DNA from: an uncultured Lachnospiraceae bacterium
GTDB taxonomy: Bacteria > Bacillota > Clostridia > Lachnospirales > Lachnospiraceae
Reading direction: 5' to 3'
Length of the DNA stretch: 64,000 nucleotides
Assembly (NCBI GenBank): GCA_934408585.1
Contig: CAKRVA010000001.1
Span: forward strand, 186,001 to 250,000
The notes beneath the pieces were generated by a model. The model ran no database searches, was not told where the DNA came from, and saw only the letters and a list, made by a program, of their open reading frames with translations. This document shows positions 62,041 to 64,000 of this stretch, piece by piece (position 1 is the first letter of the stretch; each line of letters starts with the position of its first letter). The position numbers and the translations under genes are program-made.

Positions 62041-62306
62041 TGCAATAAAACGTTTATATAACTAAGCACAAATTCATTGCCAACTGTGCCTTTCGAAGGT
62101 GTCTAGAGAGGTCTTACAATTTCAATCTTAATCAGCAATTTTCGTACATGGATGTACGAAAAAGGTGATACTGAGCCCGGATGGCGAATTATCACCGGTT
62201 GCGTTTTTTCTCTTCAAAATAAATTGAAATTGTTAGAGCCTCTTGACTCCGAAGAACCTGCACAGTGGAAATGAATTTGTGCTTTCTATAAAAAACGTTT
62301 ATTACA
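62041..62306. repeat. Long-armed quasi-palindromic element, copy 2
   Basis: A 266-bp intergenic element. Imperfect inverted arms of about 85 nt start with TGCAATAAAACG at 62041, include AAGCACAAATTCATT at 62064-62078 and its complement AATGAATTTGTGCTT at 62270-62284, and end in TTTATTACA at 62306. The head (62133-62205) matches the copy at 47550-47622 at all but one position. The outer arms differ from copy 1 but still pair within this copy. The right edge covers the stop codon of the exporter permease gene (62302-62304). It carries no open frame. Confidence 0.88.
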
Positions 62307-63897
62307 TCTTCTCACATCGAATTCCAATCAGATAATAAAACAATCCACACACTCCAAGCAATACCGCAAGGACTCCGGCAACCGCCACACCCCCAGATAC
62401 AAATATTACCAAAACCATCACAAGTGCTGTCAGTATCATTCCACCAAGCATATTTCCCATTATGCCAAACCCTGCTGCCGCACTCTGTTTGATAACCTCT
62501 ATCTCATTCTCCCAATCCAGCTTGCAAAACAAAATTCCCATAAGCATTCCCCACAGGGTATTAAGCACACACATTATAACTGCCGCCACCAGAAGAAGTA
62601 CGGCCTCTCCCCAGGACATTCCAAGGCGTATTCCTATCAGTATATTCGCCAGAATTGCTACCGGCAAAGTCAATTCCAGATTAAAAAGCATTTTTCCATG
62701 ACAGATACACTTCTTTGAAATCGGAAGACTCTGTAAAATCCAATAATTCTTTCCCTCCAGGGAATACGAAACTGCAGAGGTAACCGTCATACCAACAAAA
62801 GCACTTACCAAAAACGGTACTGCCCAGACAAGCTGCTCCTTTTGCAGTGGAAATTCCATAGTCAAAAGCAATCCATCCACATCAACAAATTGGATTCCTA
62901 TGGCTGACAATAATGTAAGAATTAATCCCACACCCATATTTGTCATATATAAAGAAGACGATGTGAAACGTCGGAATTCATTTTGTACCAATGACGCAAG
63001 TATCGGTTTTTCCTTTTCTTTTACCAGACGATAACCCTTTGTCGCACGGTGCGTACGAAGTGCTGTATTAATGGCAATATACCGATGGGAAATAAACCAT
63101 ACCATTCCGAAAAATGCTGTCAGAGACAATGCCAGAAATCCCAAAACAGCTATCCAGCTCTTTTCGCCAACCGCCTTTACAAAAAGAAATGTCGGTGGAT
63201 AAATTTTTATCATATATTCTTCTAATACCGGTGCCATATCTGTAAGCAGTTTTTCCAATTCTGCTTCCTGCATCGACTGCATCTGAAAACTCAGAATCAT
63301 AACACCAATAACAAACACCATCATGGCAACGGTCTGAAAAAATACCCTTGAACGCTGTTTCATGCCGATTCTGACAATACATGCACCAAGGAGTGTTGCA
63401 AGAGTCATCGGAAGCAGCGGAGCTAAGGCCGCAAACAAAAACCACACGCCCGCCGCCCAAAGACTCCCTTTTGTAAAAATCACATAAACAGCTCCCATCG
63501 GCAACATAATTCCGAGTCCAAGCAAAACATTTCCAATCAGCATGTAGAGAAACTTACCCGCAATAATTTCTCTCGTTGTAAACGGAAGTGACATCAGCGT
63601 ATCGTAATCTCGGTACGCAAACATTACACTGTTTGTTTTCAAAAAAGTAAAAAACAAACTAATAACAGCCGTAGCTGTGAGCGATAATGAAGGTATCATC
63701 CTCGCCATACCAAGCATTCCATAGGCAAATGCCATTCCAAAGCTGTAAATCAAAAGCATCATGATAAGAATTCCATACGCAACACACATGCCAATATCCC
63801 TATTCCGATGCTTTCTATCTTCTTCATGACGAATCCGATTCAAAAGATTCGTATTGAGGTACTGCGTCTTCAAAAGCAAGAACACTCTATTGCTCAT
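62302..63897 (-). CDS. ABC-2 type exporter permease (large, 531 residues)
   Basis: A polytopic protein with about twelve predicted helices, consistent with a fused pair of six-helix ABC-2 permease halves. The conserved YRDYDTLMSLPFTTREIIAGKFL (first half) and SLEGKNYWILQSLPISKKCICHGKM (second half) match the putative ABC exporter family common in Firmicutes. The ATG overlaps the stop codon of the upstream ATPase gene, so the two proteins form one exporter. The substrate is unknown. Its stop codon lies at the edge of the palindromic element. Confidence 0.82.
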   Translation of the reverse strand: MSNRVFLLLKTQYLNTNLLNRIRHEEDRKHRNRDIGMCVAYGILIMMLLIYSFGMAFAYGMLGMARMIPSLSLTATAVISLFFTFLKTNSVMFAYRDYDTLMSLPFTTREIIAGKFLYMLIGNVLLGLGIMLPMGAVYVIFTKGSLWAAGVWFLFAALAPLLPMTLATLLGACIVRIGMKQRSRVFFQTVAMMVFVIGVMILSFQMQSMQEAELEKLLTDMAPVLEEYMIKIYPPTFLFVKAVGEKSWIAVLGFLALSLTAFFGMVWFISHRYIAINTALRTHRATKGYRLVKEKEKPILASLVQNEFRRFTSSSLYMTNMGVGLILTLLSAIGIQFVDVDGLLLTMEFPLQKEQLVWAVPFLVSAFVGMTVTSAVSYSLEGKNYWILQSLPISKKCICHGKMLFNLELTLPVAILANILIGIRLGMSWGEAVLLLVAAVIMCVLNTLWGMLMGILFCKLDWENEIEVIKQSAAAGFGIMGNMLGGMILTALVMVLVIFVSGGVAVAGVLAVLLGVCGLFYYLIGIRCEKM

Positions 63898-64000
63898 TCT
63901 CTGTCACCTCCATGAAAAGTTCCTCCAGCGACTGATTTCCGATTAGTTCCTCTGTATCTCCCTGTGCCACGATTTCCCCATTTTTAATAATCGCAATTTT
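63887..64000 (-). CDS. ABC transporter ATP-binding protein (C-terminal 37 residues only)
   Basis: Only the end of the protein is in the window; it reads into the frame at base 64000 and stops at 63887. The stretch KIAIIKNGEIVAQGDTEEL and the final SLEELFMEVTENEQ are typical of the end of ABC exporter ATPases (the strand after the H-loop and the LEELFL motif). The stop codon overlaps the start of the permease gene by 11 bp. The rest of the gene lies beyond the window. Confidence 0.85.
   Translation of the reverse strand, partial: KIAIIKNGEIVAQGDTEELIGNQSLEELFMEVTENEQ

Overview
The window looks like a chromosome segment of an endospore-forming, anaerobic Clostridia member, most likely Lachnospiraceae. 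The signs are spoIIGA-sigE and sigG beside a dcw cluster, a SCIFF (ranthipeptide) peptide with its radical-SAM maturase next to a fused secDF, TIGR04086, DUF3048 and Rpn-family proteins, and a meso-DAP-type MurE. Base composition is moderately AT-rich and even. Nearly every gene lies on the minus strand, so transcription runs from high to low coordinates. No tRNA, rRNA, CRISPR array, prophage or complete insertion sequence was seen.

Layout from low to high coordinates. 1-4500: a peptide-type ABC importer (binding lipoprotein, two permeases, two ATPases) with a promoter and palindromic operator. 4680-7350: nrdR; a Na+-pump decarboxylase beta-subunit homologue with a 37-residue membrane peptide, preceded by a yybP-ykoY-type (Mn2+) riboswitch and its terminator; thymidine kinase. 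7420-10310: sporulation genes sigG, ylmC/ymxH, sigE and spoIIGA, the last with a Spo0A-type promoter. 10316-23270: dcw operon mraZ-rsmH-ftsL-pbp-spoVD-mraY-murD-ftsW-murA-divIB-ftsZ, with an array of 10-bp repeats upstream of mraZ. 23380-37600: a probable 12-gene operon murE-priA-def-fmt-yugP-rsmB-rlmN-prpC-prkC-rsgA-ychF-lgt, mixing wall synthesis, translation maturation and PASTA-kinase signalling. 37800-45500: recJ, secDF, scfB/scfA, a CNNM/CBS protein and a TIGR04086 membrane protein. 45500-52900: accessory genes (Rpn nuclease, CmpB-like and DUF308 membrane proteins, a TetR regulator, two tandem paralogous membrane-anchored proteins). 52870-60900: hemZ, a DUF3048 lipoprotein, an MBL hydrolase, relA, a repeat-rich spacer and groES-groEL under CIRCE. 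61000-64000: a degenerate GGDEF protein and an ABC-2 exporter.

The least explained features are two copies of a 236-266 bp quasi-palindromic element, at 47474-47709 and 62041-62306. They share a head of about 73 nt that differs at one base. The long arms pair within each copy but differ between copies. Other notable observations are the Mn2+-type riboswitch ahead of an orphan oadB, the MraZ-box array overlapping the mraZ ribosome-binding site, and a terminator-like hairpin that contains the spoVD ribosome-binding site.
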